Below are positions 1 through 10,298 of a stretch of DNA of 64,000 bases, one piece after another. A model generated the notes under the pieces. The model saw only the letters and a list, made by a program, of their open reading frames with translations, did no database searches and was not told the origin of the DNA. The stretch spans positions 62,001 through 126,000 of the forward strand of contig CALQAH020000001.1 of NCBI GenBank assembly GCA_943328505.2. Direction: 5' to 3'. Position numbers and translations under genes: made by a program. Origin of the DNA: Rhizobium sp. Q54 (GTDB lineage: Bacteria; Bacteroidota; Bacteroidia; Flavobacteriales; Flavobacteriaceae). Position 1 is the stretch's first letter, and each line of letters begins with the position of its first letter.

Positions 1-48
1 GCAGGAATTATAGTAGGTAAAGTAATGAGTAAAGACAATAATAAATAA
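1..48 (+). CDS. C-terminal fragment of an upstream CDS (partial, unknown product)
   Basis: Frame 1 reads AGIIVGKVMSKDNNK* and ends 9 nt before hmgA; the 5' part lies outside the window. Confidence 0.5.
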   Translation, partial: AGIIVGKVMSKDNNK

Positions 49-57
49 TTTTTAATC

Positions 58-1215
58 ATGCCACTGTACCATAAACTTGGAAATTTTCCGCAAAAAAGAC
101 ATACGCAATTTGAAAAGCCAACAGGAGGTTTATACTATGAACAACTTTTTGGAACCGAAGGATTTCATGGACATTCTTCCCTTTTGTACCACGTATACAG
201 ACCAACACAAGTTAAAGAAATTTTAAAATCGTATAGTGTTGAACCCAAAATTGCTATAGATAAAAACATCAAATCATTACTTTTAAAAGGATTTGAGCTA
301 CAACCTAAACAAGATTTTCTTGAGAGCCGAAAAGCCATGTTGGTTAATAAAGATTGTATCATTGGATTGGCAGCACCCCAACAATCATTAACCACTTATT
401 TTTATAAAAATGCAGATGCCGATGAAATGATTTTTATCCATAAAGGGAAAGGAAAATTACGCACCATGTTGGGTAACATTTCTTTCGAATATGGAGATTA
501 TTTGATTATTCCTCGTGGTATGATTTACCAAATTGAGTTTGAATCATCAGAAAACAGATTGTTCTATGTTGAGTCCTATACGCCATTCTATACTCCAAAA
601 AGATATAAAAACGAATCGGGACAGCATTTGGAACACGCCCCATTTTGTGAACGCGATTTTAAATTGCCAACCGAATTAGAAACCCATGATGAAAAAGGAG
701 ATTTCCTTATTAAAATTAAAAAAGAAGGAATGATGCACGAAGTGGTATATGCGACACATCCCTTTGATGTAGTGGGTTGGGATGGATATAATTTTCCATA
801 TGGATTTAGTATTCATAATTTTGAACCAATAACGGGACGTATTCATCAACCGCCACCAGTACATCAAACATTTGAAACGGCAACTTTTGTAGTATGTTCT
901 TTCTGTCCAAGACTCTATGATTATCATCCAAAATCAATTCCAGCACCTTATAATCATAGTAATATCGATAGTGATGAGGTTTTGTATTATGTAGATGGCG
1001 ATTTTATGTCACGAAATAATATCGAACAAGGTCACATTACCTTACATCCAAAAGGAATTCCTCACGGACCAGCTCCTGGAGCAATGGAAAGAAGTATTGG
1101 TCATACCGAAACACAAGAATTAGCAGTTATGGTTGATACTTTTCGCCCCTTAATGGTAACAGAAGACGCCATGGGATTAGACGATGGAAAATATTATAAA
1201 TCCTGGCTAGAATAA
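58..1215 (+). CDS. hmgA: homogentisate 1,2-dioxygenase
   Basis: 385 aa cupin-type protein with HGD-like motifs (YNHSNIDSDEVLYYVDGDFMSR, HPKGIPHGPAPGAMERSIG); next to hpd. Confidence 0.93.
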   Translation: MPLYHKLGNFPQKRHTQFEKPTGGLYYEQLFGTEGFHGHSSLLYHVYRPTQVKEILKSYSVEPKIAIDKNIKSLLLKGFELQPKQDFLESRKAMLVNKDCIIGLAAPQQSLTTYFYKNADADEMIFIHKGKGKLRTMLGNISFEYGDYLIIPRGMIYQIEFESSENRLFYVESYTPFYTPKRYKNESGQHLEHAPFCERDFKLPTELETHDEKGDFLIKIKKEGMMHEVVYATHPFDVVGWDGYNFPYGFSIHNFEPITGRIHQPPPVHQTFETATFVVCSFCPRLYDYHPKSIPAPYNHSNIDSDEVLYYVDGDFMSRNNIEQGHITLHPKGIPHGPAPGAMERSIGHTETQELAVMVDTFRPLMVTEDAMGLDDGKYYKSWLE

Positions 1216-1335
1216 GGAGCTATTTGCTTCGCCAGTTCGCTCTTTAGGAGCTCGTGTCCTGCTGTCCGCTATATCTTTTTGTCTCGTTCCAAAAAACGAG
1301 ACAAAAAGGATGCCGCTGCCATCAGGGCTAAAAAA
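1216..1335 (+). repeat. structured intergenic repeat, copy 1
   Basis: GGAGCTATTT...TCCTGCTGTCCGCTATATCTTTTTGT...ACAAAAAGGATGCCGCTGCCATCAGGGCTAAAAAA with a perfect 14-bp stem (1275-1288/1295-1308); resembles 59744-59847. Confidence 0.75.
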
Positions 1336-1398
1336 TAAAATAACAACAACTATTCGGTTAATCAAATCAAAGAATAACCGAATCAATAAACAAATAAA

Positions 1399-2559
1399 AT
1401 GTCAAAAGAAGTAAAACCCGTTGAATACGGACTAGAAAAAATATTTGAAGGAGCACAAGATTTCCTTCCATTAATGGGAACTGACTATGTTGAATTTTAT
1501 GTTGGTAACGCAAAACAAGCTGCGCACTTTTATAAAACAGCTTTTGGTTTTCAATCACATGCTTATTGCGGACTAGAAACAGGCTCTCGAGACAGAGTTT
1601 CTTACGTTTTAAAACAAGACAAAATCCGTTTAGTACTTACAACGGCTTTAACTAGTGAAAATGTTGTAGGTGAACATGTTAAAAAACATGGTGATGGTGT
1701 TAAAATCATTGCGCTTTGGGTTGAAGATGCAAGAAAATCATTCGAAGAAACTACCAAACGAGGCGCTAAAGTTTTTATGGAACCTGTTGTGGAGAAAGAT
1801 GAGTTTGGAGAAGTAGTTCGAGCCGGTATTTATACTTATGGCGAAACAGTTCACATGTTTGTAGAAAGGAAAAACTATAGCGGCGCTTTCTTACCTGGAT
1901 TTGTAGAATGGAAATCAGATTATAATCCAACTACAGTAGGTTTAAAATATATTGACCATATGGTGGGAAATGTAGGTTGGAACCAAATGAATATATGGGT
2001 AAAATGGTATGAAGACGTCATGGGATTTGTAAATTTTCTATCTTTTGATGACAAACAAATCCATACGGAATATTCAGCACTAATGAGTAAAGTGATGAGC
2101 AATGGAAATGGAAGAATTAAATTTCCAATCAACGAACCAGCAAAAGGGAATAAACGTTCTCAAATTGAAGAATATCTAGATTTTTACGAAGGTTCTGGTG
2201 TGCAACATATTGCCATTGCTACAGATGATATTATTAAAACGGTTACCGAATTAAGAGCTAGAGGAATTGAATTCCTTTCAGCTCCACCACACGAATACTA
2301 TAAAGCAATTCCAGAACGATTAGGAGTTCACATGGAAATGATGCACGAAGATTTAAATGCTATTGAAAAATTAGCCATTATGGTTGATGCTGATGAAGAT
2401 GGTTATTTACTTCAAATTTTTACAAAACCAGTGGAAGACAGACCAACACTATTTTTTGAAATTATACAAAGAATGGGCGCTAAAGGATTTGGAGCTGGAA
2501 ATTTTAAAGCTTTATTTGAATCTATTGAAAGAGAACAAGCCAAAAGAGGAACTTTATAA
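1399..2559 (+). CDS. hpd: 4-hydroxyphenylpyruvate dioxygenase
   Basis: 386 aa with two VOC-fold halves and a typical HPD C-terminus (DEDGYLLQIFTKPVEDRPTLFFEIIQR). Confidence 0.95.
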   Translation: MSKEVKPVEYGLEKIFEGAQDFLPLMGTDYVEFYVGNAKQAAHFYKTAFGFQSHAYCGLETGSRDRVSYVLKQDKIRLVLTTALTSENVVGEHVKKHGDGVKIIALWVEDARKSFEETTKRGAKVFMEPVVEKDEFGEVVRAGIYTYGETVHMFVERKNYSGAFLPGFVEWKSDYNPTTVGLKYIDHMVGNVGWNQMNIWVKWYEDVMGFVNFLSFDDKQIHTEYSALMSKVMSNGNGRIKFPINEPAKGNKRSQIEEYLDFYEGSGVQHIAIATDDIIKTVTELRARGIEFLSAPPHEYYKAIPERLGVHMEMMHEDLNAIEKLAIMVDADEDGYLLQIFTKPVEDRPTLFFEIIQRMGAKGFGAGNFKALFESIEREQAKRGTL

Positions 2560-2671
2560 TAATTATCCTTTTTTATTGAATAATTATTAAAATATAACGT
2601 TGTAGTCGTGCTATTTTTAATAAAAATATGTTAAAGTCAATTTTTTACTAAGAATAAATCAAAAGTTCAAC

Positions 2672-2679
2672 TATCTTTG
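2672..2679 (+). promoter_or_regulatory. Bacteroidota -7 box (TATCTTTG)
   Basis: Matches TAnnTTTG; upstream of a terminator-bounded non-coding stretch; no clear -33 TTG. Confidence 0.45.
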
Positions 2680-2684
2680 TGCCA

Positions 2685-2797
2685 AGAAAAACAAAAGGAG
2701 TGGTTTCTAGATGTTTTTTATATAAATTTTTTTGAATTTATAGTTTTTGGTTGGTTAATAGCATAAAAACTCAGTCAATATTTGACTGGGTTTTTTT
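2685..2797 (+). ncRNA. candidate small RNA or leader transcript
   Basis: Between a TAnnTTTG box (2672-2679) and an intrinsic terminator (2766-2797); no ORF longer than 4 codons follows the AAAGGAG motif. Confidence 0.35.
2766..2797 (+). terminator. intrinsic terminator
   Basis: AACTCAGTCAA-TAT-TTGACTGGGTT stem followed by a T-run. Confidence 0.75.
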
Positions 2798-2804
2798 GTT
2801 TTAA

Positions 2805-2812
2805 TACATTTG
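2805..2812 (+). promoter_or_regulatory. -7 box (TACATTTG) for the 2858-5815 gene group
   Basis: TAnnTTTG match with TTTG about 20 nt upstream. Confidence 0.55.
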
Positions 2813-2857
2813 GAACAGAAATTGTAATTACGCTATGTAAATCAATTTTTATAATAT

Positions 2858-3634
2858 ATGAAAAAAGGAATATTATTTTTATTACTTATAGCAATTTTAG
2901 GGTTTGACACACAAAAACCACCAGCTTATGACGTTGGCGAATGGTTTAAATTTAGAATTCATTACGGATTTATTAATGCAGGTTTTGCAACTCTTGAAAT
3001 AAAAGAAGGCTTAAAAGAAAATAAAAAAGTTTTTCACGCCATTGGTAAAGGATATACTGCTGGTATGTCTCGTTTCTTTTTTAAAGTAGACGACAATTAT
3101 GAAAGCTATTTTGATAAAGTAACCAACAAACCCTATCAATTTGTTAGAAAAATTGATGAAGGTGGATATTCTAAAAATCAAGAAGGGTTCTTTAATCAAG
3201 ATGATAATAAAGTAGTAGTAAAGAATTATAAAAATAAAACAGAGAAAACAATTTCAGTTACAGAAAATGTTCAAGATATTGTTTCGACATTTTATTTCTT
3301 AAGAAACCATCCCGCTGTTGACAATATGAAAGTTGGAGAATATATTGCTGTTGACATGTTTTTTGATGATGAGATTACAAAATTCAAGTTAAAATTTATA
3401 GGCAGAGAAGATTTAAATACTAAATTTGGAACAGTACCTACTTTGATTTTTAGACCCTTAGTACAATCTGGTAGAGTTTTTAAAGAAGAGGAAAGTTTAA
3501 CGGTTTGGATATCCGATGATGAAAACAAAATTCCACTACGAATCAAAGCAAGTTTGGCTGTAGGCTCTATAAAAGCTGACTTAGATGGTTTTAAAGGATT
3601 AAAAAATCCATTTATGATAAAAGTAAAAAAATAA
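2858..3634 (+). CDS. DUF3108-like exported protein
   Basis: Signal peptide then YDVGEWFKFRIHYGFINAGFATLEI, typical of DUF3108; stop overlaps the next ATG. Confidence 0.8.
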   Translation: MKKGILFLLLIAILGFDTQKPPAYDVGEWFKFRIHYGFINAGFATLEIKEGLKENKKVFHAIGKGYTAGMSRFFFKVDDNYESYFDKVTNKPYQFVRKIDEGGYSKNQEGFFNQDDNKVVVKNYKNKTEKTISVTENVQDIVSTFYFLRNHPAVDNMKVGEYIAVDMFFDDEITKFKLKFIGREDLNTKFGTVPTLIFRPLVQSGRVFKEEESLTVWISDDENKIPLRIKASLAVGSIKADLDGFKGLKNPFMIKVKK

Positions 3635-4566
3635 TGAACGATAATTCCAATCAAAAAACAATTTTAAATGCTTTAGACCAAAAATTCGAAGCAATCAATC
3701 AAAAAACCGCAACACATCTTGAAGGCCTGCTTTGGTCGAAACCCATTACTTATTGGGATTACATTCAAACAGATGTATTATTAAATCTTCAAACTCAAAG
3801 AACCACTTTGCCCGACGAAATGGTTTTTATTATGTACCATCAAGTCAATGAATTACTGTTCAAAATGATATTGTGGGAAATCAATCAATTGTGCGATATT
3901 GACCATCCTTCAACAGATTTTTTTACAGAAAGATTAGGAAGAATTAGTAGGTATTTTGATATGTTGACTACTTCATTCGATATTATGGGTGACGGAATGG
4001 AAGTAGAACAATATATGAAATTTAGAAATACACTAACACCAGCAAGTGGATTTCAAAGCGAACAATACCGTTTAATAGAGTTTGCTTCAACGGATTTGAT
4101 CAATTTAATTGATTATCGTTTTAGAGCAACAATTGATAGAAATACACCCTACGAACATGCCTTTGAACATTTGTATTGGCAAGCAGCAGGTAAAAATTAT
4201 GAAACAGGAGAAAAATCGTACTTACTATCGGCATTTGAAAATAAATACAAAGCTCATTTTTTGAGAGAAATGGAAAGATACAATACCATTAATCTATGGC
4301 AAAAATTCAAGCAATTACCCGAATCAGATCAAAAAAATCCAGCATTAATTAATGCAATGAGGCATTATGACCATACGGTAAATATTATATGGGTATTAGG
4401 TCATTTAAATGCAGCGCGAAAGTATATAGATAGCGGACAAGGTATTGCCGAAGCAACTGGGGGAAGCGATTGGAAAAAATACATGCATCCAAAATACCAA
4501 AGAAGAATATTTTTCCCCGAATTATGGAGCGAAGAAGAATTAAAAAATTGGGGTAGCGAAAATTAA
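3634..4566 (+). CDS. kynA: tryptophan 2,3-dioxygenase
   Basis: HLEGLLWSKPITYWDYIQTDVLLNLQ, DEMVFIMYHQVNELLFKMILWEI and PASGFQSEQYRLIE are TDO-family motifs. Confidence 0.93.
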   Translation: MNDNSNQKTILNALDQKFEAINQKTATHLEGLLWSKPITYWDYIQTDVLLNLQTQRTTLPDEMVFIMYHQVNELLFKMILWEINQLCDIDHPSTDFFTERLGRISRYFDMLTTSFDIMGDGMEVEQYMKFRNTLTPASGFQSEQYRLIEFASTDLINLIDYRFRATIDRNTPYEHAFEHLYWQAAGKNYETGEKSYLLSAFENKYKAHFLREMERYNTINLWQKFKQLPESDQKNPALINAMRHYDHTVNIIWVLGHLNAARKYIDSGQGIAEATGGSDWKKYMHPKYQRRIFFPELWSEEELKNWGSEN

Positions 4567-4588
4567 TTTTACCCAAAAAAACACCACC

Positions 4589-5815
4589 TTGAAAAGAGTA
4601 TCTCTATTACTAATTGTATTGGTTTTTATTTTGTCTTGTAAAAAAGAAGAAGTAGAAACGGTGCAAACAATAAATCCTGTAACACCAGTGATTGAGTTTG
4701 GCTTCAAATTCAATGATTTTAATGTGCAACAAGATACTATTGAGAGTGGAGATACATTTGGAAGTATTATTGACGCACAAAATCTAGGTAAAAAGGAAGT
4801 TTTTGATATTGTTGAAAAAGTTAAAGATACTTTTGACGTTAGGATTATTAGGGAAGGAAAACCTTTTACAATACTAAGAACAAAAGATAAAACTAAAAAA
4901 TTGCAAGCCTTCATATATCAACCGGATAGATTAAATTATTACATAATTGATTTTAGAGATTCAATAGTAGTTCATAAAAAAACAAAACCTCTAACCTTCA
5001 AAACTAGAACCATTGCTGGCGCATTAAATGGTTCGCTTTCGGAAACATTAGCCAATGAAAAAGTGGACGCTTCTTTAGCCACTCGAATCGCTAAAGTTTA
5101 TGCTTGGTCAATCGACTTTTTCAAACTCCAAAAAGGAGATAAGTTTGCCATTACATTTACAGAAAGATACATTAGCGATTCTATTTATGATGGAGTTGAC
5201 AGCTTAAAAGCTTCCTATTTTGAATACAAAGGAAAAAATATTTATGCCTTTCCTTTTGAACATGATCTAAATTCAGGCAAATTAGAATACTATGATGAAG
5301 AAGGGAAAGCCTTAAAAAACTTCTTCTTAAAGGCACCTTTAAAATTTATAAACATTACTTCTCGATATACAAAAAGTAGATTTCACCCAGTGCAGCATCG
5401 ATGGAAGGCGCATAATGGAACTGATTATGCCGCATCAACAGGGACACCAATCATGACAACCGCTTCAGGAATTGTTGAACAAGCAGGTTTTACAACTGGG
5501 AATGGTAACTTTGTTAAAGTAAAACATGATAAAACCTATTCTACCCAATATTTACATATGTCTAAAATAGTAGTAAAAAGAGGGCAACGGGTAACACAAG
5601 GGCAAGTTATAGGGAAAGTTGGAAGTACAGGTTTAGCCACAGGTCCACATGTTTGCTATCGTTTTTGGAAAAATGGCGTGCAGGTTGATGCTTTGAAATT
5701 AAAATTACCAAACTCCACACCTATGGATTCAAAAAACAAACCTAGATTTATAGCACAAATGACTCCTCTCAAACGTGAATTGGATAGTGTATCCGCGTTA
5801 AAATTTAAAAAATAA
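4589..5815 (+). CDS. M23 family metallopeptidase lipoprotein
   Basis: TTG start; lipobox FILSCKK; HNGTDYAASTGTPIMTTASGIV...THGPHVCYRFWKNG-like M23 region. Confidence 0.88.
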   Translation: MKRVSLLLIVLVFILSCKKEEVETVQTINPVTPVIEFGFKFNDFNVQQDTIESGDTFGSIIDAQNLGKKEVFDIVEKVKDTFDVRIIREGKPFTILRTKDKTKKLQAFIYQPDRLNYYIIDFRDSIVVHKKTKPLTFKTRTIAGALNGSLSETLANEKVDASLATRIAKVYAWSIDFFKLQKGDKFAITFTERYISDSIYDGVDSLKASYFEYKGKNIYAFPFEHDLNSGKLEYYDEEGKALKNFFLKAPLKFINITSRYTKSRFHPVQHRWKAHNGTDYAASTGTPIMTTASGIVEQAGFTTGNGNFVKVKHDKTYSTQYLHMSKIVVKRGQRVTQGQVIGKVGSTGLATGPHVCYRFWKNGVQVDALKLKLPNSTPMDSKNKPRFIAQMTPLKRELDSVSALKFKK

Positions 5816-5904
5816 TTTTTTTTCATTACTACAACGTTACCTTAAAAATCAGATAGTATAGTTTACAAACTATTCTATTAAATTTGCAAAAGAAAATCAA
5901 AATA

Positions 5905-7548
5905 ATGGCCTTAGACAAAATTAATCCGTCAACTACAACTGCTTGGCATCAATTACAAAATCATTATACAGAAATGCAAACGGCTTCTATGTCAGAAATG
6001 TTTGCCAATGATAGTAGTAGAACTGAAAAATTTCATATACAATGGAAAGATTTCTTAGTTGATTATTCCAAAAACATCATCAATCAAAAGACTATAGATT
6101 TACTTTTAAATTTAGCTAACGAAGTACATTTAAAAACAGCAATTGCAAGTTATTTCAATGGCGAAATCATCAATCAAACCGAAAACAGAGCAGTGCTACA
6201 TACCGCTTTACGAACTCCAGAAACAGCAACTGTTTTAGTTGATGGAAGTAATGTTATCCCTGAGATTTTTGAGGTTAAAAAAGCCGTTCAAAAATTTTCG
6301 AATGAAGTGATTTTAGGTGAAAGAAAAGGCTATACAGGAAAACCATTTACCGATATTGTCAATATAGGAATTGGAGGTTCCGATTTAGGACCAGCAATGG
6401 TTGTTGAAGCATTACAATTTTATAAAAATCACTTGAATGTTCATTTTGTCTCCAATGTTGATGGCGATCATGTAAATGAAATAATTAAAAAAATAAATCC
6501 TGAAACAACACTTTTTGTAATCGTTTCAAAAACATTCACAACCCAAGAAACACTTACAAATTCGGAAACCATTAGAGCTTGGTTTCTGAAAAACGCTTTG
6601 CAAGAAGATGTCGCCAAGCACTTTGTAGCAGTATCTACCAATATTCAAAGAGTTACGGAATTTGGAATTAATCCAGCCAATGTTTTTCCCATGTGGGATT
6701 GGGTTGGTGGACGATTTTCGCTTTGGAGTGCCGTTGGATTATCCGTTAGTTTAGCAGTAGGTTATGATAACTTTAACAAGTTATTAAAAGGGGCAAACGA
6801 AATGGATGAACATTTCAAAACTACTGATTTTGACAAAAATATTCCTGTAGTTTTGGCTTTATTAAGTATTTGGTACAACAACTTTTTTGGAGCCGAAAGC
6901 GAAGCCTTGATTCCATACACACAATATTTGCAAAAATTGGCGCCTTATTTACAACAAGGAATTATGGAAAGCAATGGGAAAAGCGTTGGGCGCGATGGGA
7001 AACCTGTAAATTATCAAACAGGATCTATTATTTGGGGTGAACCTGGCACCAATTCGCAACATGCCTTTTTTCAATTGATTCATCAAGGAACAAAATTAAT
7101 TCCAACCGATTTTATCGGATTTGTTAAGCCTTTATTCGGGAATCAAGACCATCACGAGAAGTTGATGTCCAACTTTTTTGCGCAAACAGAAGCTTTGTTA
7201 AACGGAAAAACTGCCTTTCAAGTTCAATCCGAATTTGATAAAAACAAGGTTCCTAAAGACAAAGCAGCCTATTTATTACCTTTTAAAGTTTTTGCAGGTA
7301 ACAAACCAACTACTACTTTATTGATTCAAAAATTAACTCCAGAAGCTTTAGGTTCTTTAATCGCCATGTATGAACATAAAATTTTCGTTCAAGGTATTAT
7401 TTGGAATATTTTCAGCTACGACCAATGGGGAGTTGAATTGGGAAAACAATTAGCCAATTCCATTTTAGATGAAATACACTCAAAATCTGTTAGTAGTCAC
7501 GATAGTTCAACGTCATTTTTACTAAACTATTATTTGGAAAATAAATAA
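5905..7548 (+). CDS. pgi: glucose-6-phosphate isomerase
   Basis: PGI motifs ([44 protein letters not shown]); start moved to ATG at 5905. Confidence 0.96.
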   Translation: MALDKINPSTTTAWHQLQNHYTEMQTASMSEMFANDSSRTEKFHIQWKDFLVDYSKNIINQKTIDLLLNLANEVHLKTAIASYFNGEIINQTENRAVLHTALRTPETATVLVDGSNVIPEIFEVKKAVQKFSNEVILGERKGYTGKPFTDIVNIGIGGSDLGPAMVVEALQFYKNHLNVHFVSNVDGDHVNEIIKKINPETTLFVIVSKTFTTQETLTNSETIRAWFLKNALQEDVAKHFVAVSTNIQRVTEFGINPANVFPMWDWVGGRFSLWSAVGLSVSLAVGYDNFNKLLKGANEMDEHFKTTDFDKNIPVVLALLSIWYNNFFGAESEALIPYTQYLQKLAPYLQQGIMESNGKSVGRDGKPVNYQTGSIIWGEPGTNSQHAFFQLIHQGTKLIPTDFIGFVKPLFGNQDHHEKLMSNFFAQTEALLNGKTAFQVQSEFDKNKVPKDKAAYLLPFKVFAGNKPTTTLLIQKLTPEALGSLIAMYEHKIFVQGIIWNIFSYDQWGVELGKQLANSILDEIHSKSVSSHDSSTSFLLNYYLENK

Positions 7549-7554
7549 ACACAT

Positions 7555-7582
7555 AAACCTCCTTTCAAAGTGAGGTTTTTTT
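7555..7582 (+). terminator. intrinsic terminator after pgi
   Basis: AAACCTCctttcaaaGTGAGGTTTTTTT hairpin plus T-run. Confidence 0.75.
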
Positions 7583-7595
7583 ATGCCTTTTTCGT

Positions 7596-7603
7596 TATAT
7601 TTG
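7596..7603 (+). promoter_or_regulatory. -7 box (TATATTTG)
   Basis: TAnnTTTG match 20 nt upstream of the ATG at 7623. Confidence 0.5.
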
Positions 7604-7622
7604 TTACTCTAAAAATTATTCT

Positions 7623-8048
7623 ATGTACACATTTATTCAAAAATTCCATTCAGGCTGGGCTTATTTAGCACTTTTATTACTTGTAATTGCGGTTGCAAAC
7701 TCCTTGATAGGAATGTCATCCAAAAAAGAATTCACTGCAAAAGATAGAAAAATTGCCATATTTGGTTTAATAGCTACTCACATTCAATTAGTAGTTGGAA
7801 TGATTTTATATTTTGTATCACCATTAGGTTCTGCAGTTTTCGGACAAATGAAAGACGCTGCTTTAAGGTTAACTTCATTAGAACATCCTTTAACCAATCT
7901 TATTGCCATTACTTTGATTACAATCGGTTGGTCCAAACATAAAAAAGCTACTACTAATGAAGCTAAGTTCAAATCGATTGCCATTTTTTTTGGGTTGGGA
8001 TTGCTTTTAATTTTAAGCAGGATTCCATGGTCTTTATGGTTTAAATAG
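7623..8048 (+). CDS. small integral membrane protein (unknown function)
   Basis: 141 aa with several hydrophobic segments (WAYLALLLLVIAVANSLIG, LVVGMILYFVS). Confidence 0.75.
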   Translation: MYTFIQKFHSGWAYLALLLLVIAVANSLIGMSSKKEFTAKDRKIAIFGLIATHIQLVVGMILYFVSPLGSAVFGQMKDAALRLTSLEHPLTNLIAITLITIGWSKHKKATTNEAKFKSIAIFFGLGLLLILSRIPWSLWFK

Positions 8049-8110
8049 AAACTGTTTAAAGATTTTCGCTAGGTTGATTAGCCTTGCTAGTAGTAACCAA
8101 TTCAAAACAA

Positions 8111-8635
8111 ATGAATAACAAAATAGTTATAGTATTACTTACAACCTTATCGTTTGTTATAACGACTAGTTTTACTTTGGATGTTCCACAACAAAAAAAT
8201 AAAAAGAAACACAAAACAAGCAAACACGTTGTAACTAAAAGTAAAATCGCAGTAGTTGATACAACAAAGCAAAAACTAAAACTTGAAATTGCACCTTTGG
8301 ATTCTTTACTTGTAACTAATAAAAAAGAAATTCTTAAAGCCTATAAAAAAGATGCCCATGCTTCTTACTATCATGACAAATTTAATGGTAAAAGAACCGC
8401 AAGCGGGAAACCTTTTGATAATTCTAAATATACTGCAGCCCATAAAAAATTACCTTTTGGAACAAGAGTTAAAATAACTAATGAAGCCAACGGGAAATCT
8501 GTAATCGTTGAAATAAATGACCGAGGTCCTTTTTCAAGAGTAAGAGAAATCGACTTAACTAAAAAAGCCTTTATGGATATTGCTTCTAATAAAAATTCAG
8601 GAGTTGTAATTGTTACTATTGAAGTTATTGAATAA
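8111..8635 (+). CDS. septal ring lytic transglycosylase RlpA-family protein
   Basis: Signal peptide plus ASYYHDKFNGKRTASGKPFDNSKYTAAHKKLPFGTRVKITN...VEINDRGPF (RlpA double-psi beta-barrel). Confidence 0.88.
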   Translation: MNNKIVIVLLTTLSFVITTSFTLDVPQQKNKKKHKTSKHVVTKSKIAVVDTTKQKLKLEIAPLDSLLVTNKKEILKAYKKDAHASYYHDKFNGKRTASGKPFDNSKYTAAHKKLPFGTRVKITNEANGKSVIVEINDRGPFSRVREIDLTKKAFMDIASNKNSGVVIVTIEVIE

Positions 8636-8637
8636 AA

Positions 8638-9105
8638 TCACCATGATTTATAAGGTTTATGGCTTAAATAGGAGTTGTAAAATTTTGCGTCAGCGGTAAC
8701 TTCTTTTCCTAACCAATTTGGTCTTTCAAAAACTTCATCTTCAGATTTAAGTTCTACCTCTGCAAGTATGAGCCCTTCATTTTCGCCTGAAAAAACATCT
8801 ACTTCAAAAAGATGATTGCCTACCTTTATTTCATACCTAGTTTTATCAATATAAATATTTTCACAAAGGGGTAACAATTTTTCAGCTTCTGCAAAAGGAA
8901 TTTCTGTTTCCCACTCCAATCGTGTGGTACCACTTTCGTTTCCTTTCCCTTTGATAGTTAAGAAGCCTTTGTTTCCTTTAATTCTTATGCGAACTGTTCG
9001 TTCAGGATTGGAGTTTAAATACGCTTGTACAATTCTATTTTGCGTGAAAGAATACTTTATAAAATCGTTGGAAAGCACTAAAAATTTTCGTTCTATTTCT
9101 AACAT
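8638..9105 (-). CDS. CYTH domain protein
   Basis: N-terminal MLEIERKFLV and TVRIRIKGNKGFLTIKGKG signatures. Confidence 0.9.
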   Translation of the reverse strand: MLEIERKFLVLSNDFIKYSFTQNRIVQAYLNSNPERTVRIRIKGNKGFLTIKGKGNESGTTRLEWETEIPFAEAEKLLPLCENIYIDKTRYEIKVGNHLFEVDVFSGENEGLILAEVELKSEDEVFERPNWLGKEVTADAKFYNSYLSHKPYKSW

Positions 9106-9134
9106 GGGATTGCCAATTTTATCTAAAGATACTA

Positions 9135-9142
9135 TAAATTTG
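9135..9142 (+). promoter_or_regulatory. -7 box (TAAATTTG) upstream of dinB
   Basis: TAnnTTTG match just upstream of the ATG at 9147. Confidence 0.4.
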
Positions 9143-9146
9143 TGAG

Positions 9147-10229
9147 ATGCAGGAACTCCAATCCTACCGAAAAATCATCCATGTCGATATGGATGCTTTC
9201 TACGCTTCGGTGGAGCAATTGGACAATCCCGAACTTCGAGGAAAACCTTTGGCCGTAGGCGGAAGTGAAATTCGCGGCGTCGTTTCGGCAGCGAGTTATG
9301 AAGCTAGGAAATTTGGCGTTCGCAGTGCCATGAGTGGTGTTCAAGCAAGAAAAAACTGCCCAACTTTGATATTTGTTCCCCCAAGATTCGAACGGTATAA
9401 AGAAATTTCAAAGCACATTCGGAAAATATTTTATGACTATACCGATTTGGTTGAACCCTTGTCTTTAGATGAAGCTTATTTGGATGTTACTGAAAATAAA
9501 AAAGGAAATCCCAGTGCTACTTTGATAGCGCAAGAAATCAGAAAACGCATTTTTGACGAATTGGGTTTAACAGCTTCTGCAGGAATTTCAGTAAATAAAT
9601 TTGTTGCTAAAATAGCTAGTGACTATAATAAACCTAATGGTCAAAAAACAATTAATCCAGAAGAAGTAGCCTCTTTTTTAGAGGGTTTAGATGTCAAGAA
9701 ATTTTACGGAATTGGTAAGGTCACAACTGAGAAAATGTACCATCACGGGATTTTTACAGGAAAAGACTTAAAAGCTAAAACGCATGAGTATCTCGAAGAA
9801 CATTTTGGGAAAAGTGGTGCACAATATTATAACATTGTTAGAGGGATTCACAATAGTGAAGTGAAACCCAACAGAATCACAAAATCGGTAGCTGCAGAGC
9901 ATACCTTTAATGAGAATTTAACCTCAGAAGTATTCATGTCCGAACGATTGGAACGTATTGCACAAGAATTGGAAAAACGACTTAAAAAATATTCCATCTC
10001 AGGAAAAACGATAACTTTAAAAATAAAATACAGCGATTTCACCACACAAACCCGAAGCAAAACATTGCCTTATTTTATTGCAGACAAAGGTTTGTTGTTT
10101 GAAACCGCCAAGGAATTATTATACCAAGAGCGTATGAAAGAATCAGTACGGTTACTTGGAATTTCTTTGAATAATTTAAATACGGAAGTTAAAAAATCGG
10201 TGGTGGTGCAGCTGCGTTTTGAGTTTTGA
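9147..10229 (+). CDS. dinB: DNA polymerase IV
   Basis: Y-family motifs HVDMDAFYASVEQ and PLSLDEAYLDVT. Confidence 0.95.
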   Translation: MQELQSYRKIIHVDMDAFYASVEQLDNPELRGKPLAVGGSEIRGVVSAASYEARKFGVRSAMSGVQARKNCPTLIFVPPRFERYKEISKHIRKIFYDYTDLVEPLSLDEAYLDVTENKKGNPSATLIAQEIRKRIFDELGLTASAGISVNKFVAKIASDYNKPNGQKTINPEEVASFLEGLDVKKFYGIGKVTTEKMYHHGIFTGKDLKAKTHEYLEEHFGKSGAQYYNIVRGIHNSEVKPNRITKSVAAEHTFNENLTSEVFMSERLERIAQELEKRLKKYSISGKTITLKIKYSDFTTQTRSKTLPYFIADKGLLFETAKELLYQERMKESVRLLGISLNNLNTEVKKSVVVQLRFEF

Positions 10230-10242
10230 TTTATACATAATA

Positions 10243-10281
10243 AAAAAAAATAGCCCCAAATAAATTGAGGCTATTTTTTTT
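10243..10281. terminator. bidirectional intrinsic terminator
   Basis: AAAAAAATAGCCCCaaataaaTTGAGGCTATTTTTTT between convergent genes. Confidence 0.8.
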
Positions 10282-10298
10282 ATGAAGTAGACTTACTT

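Noticed and set aside
3292-3654. 120-aa minus-strand ORF
   Set aside because: Antisense shadow of the DUF3108-like gene.
4540-4914. 124-aa minus-strand ORF
   Set aside because: Antisense to the start of the M23 peptidase lipoprotein; no recognisable family.
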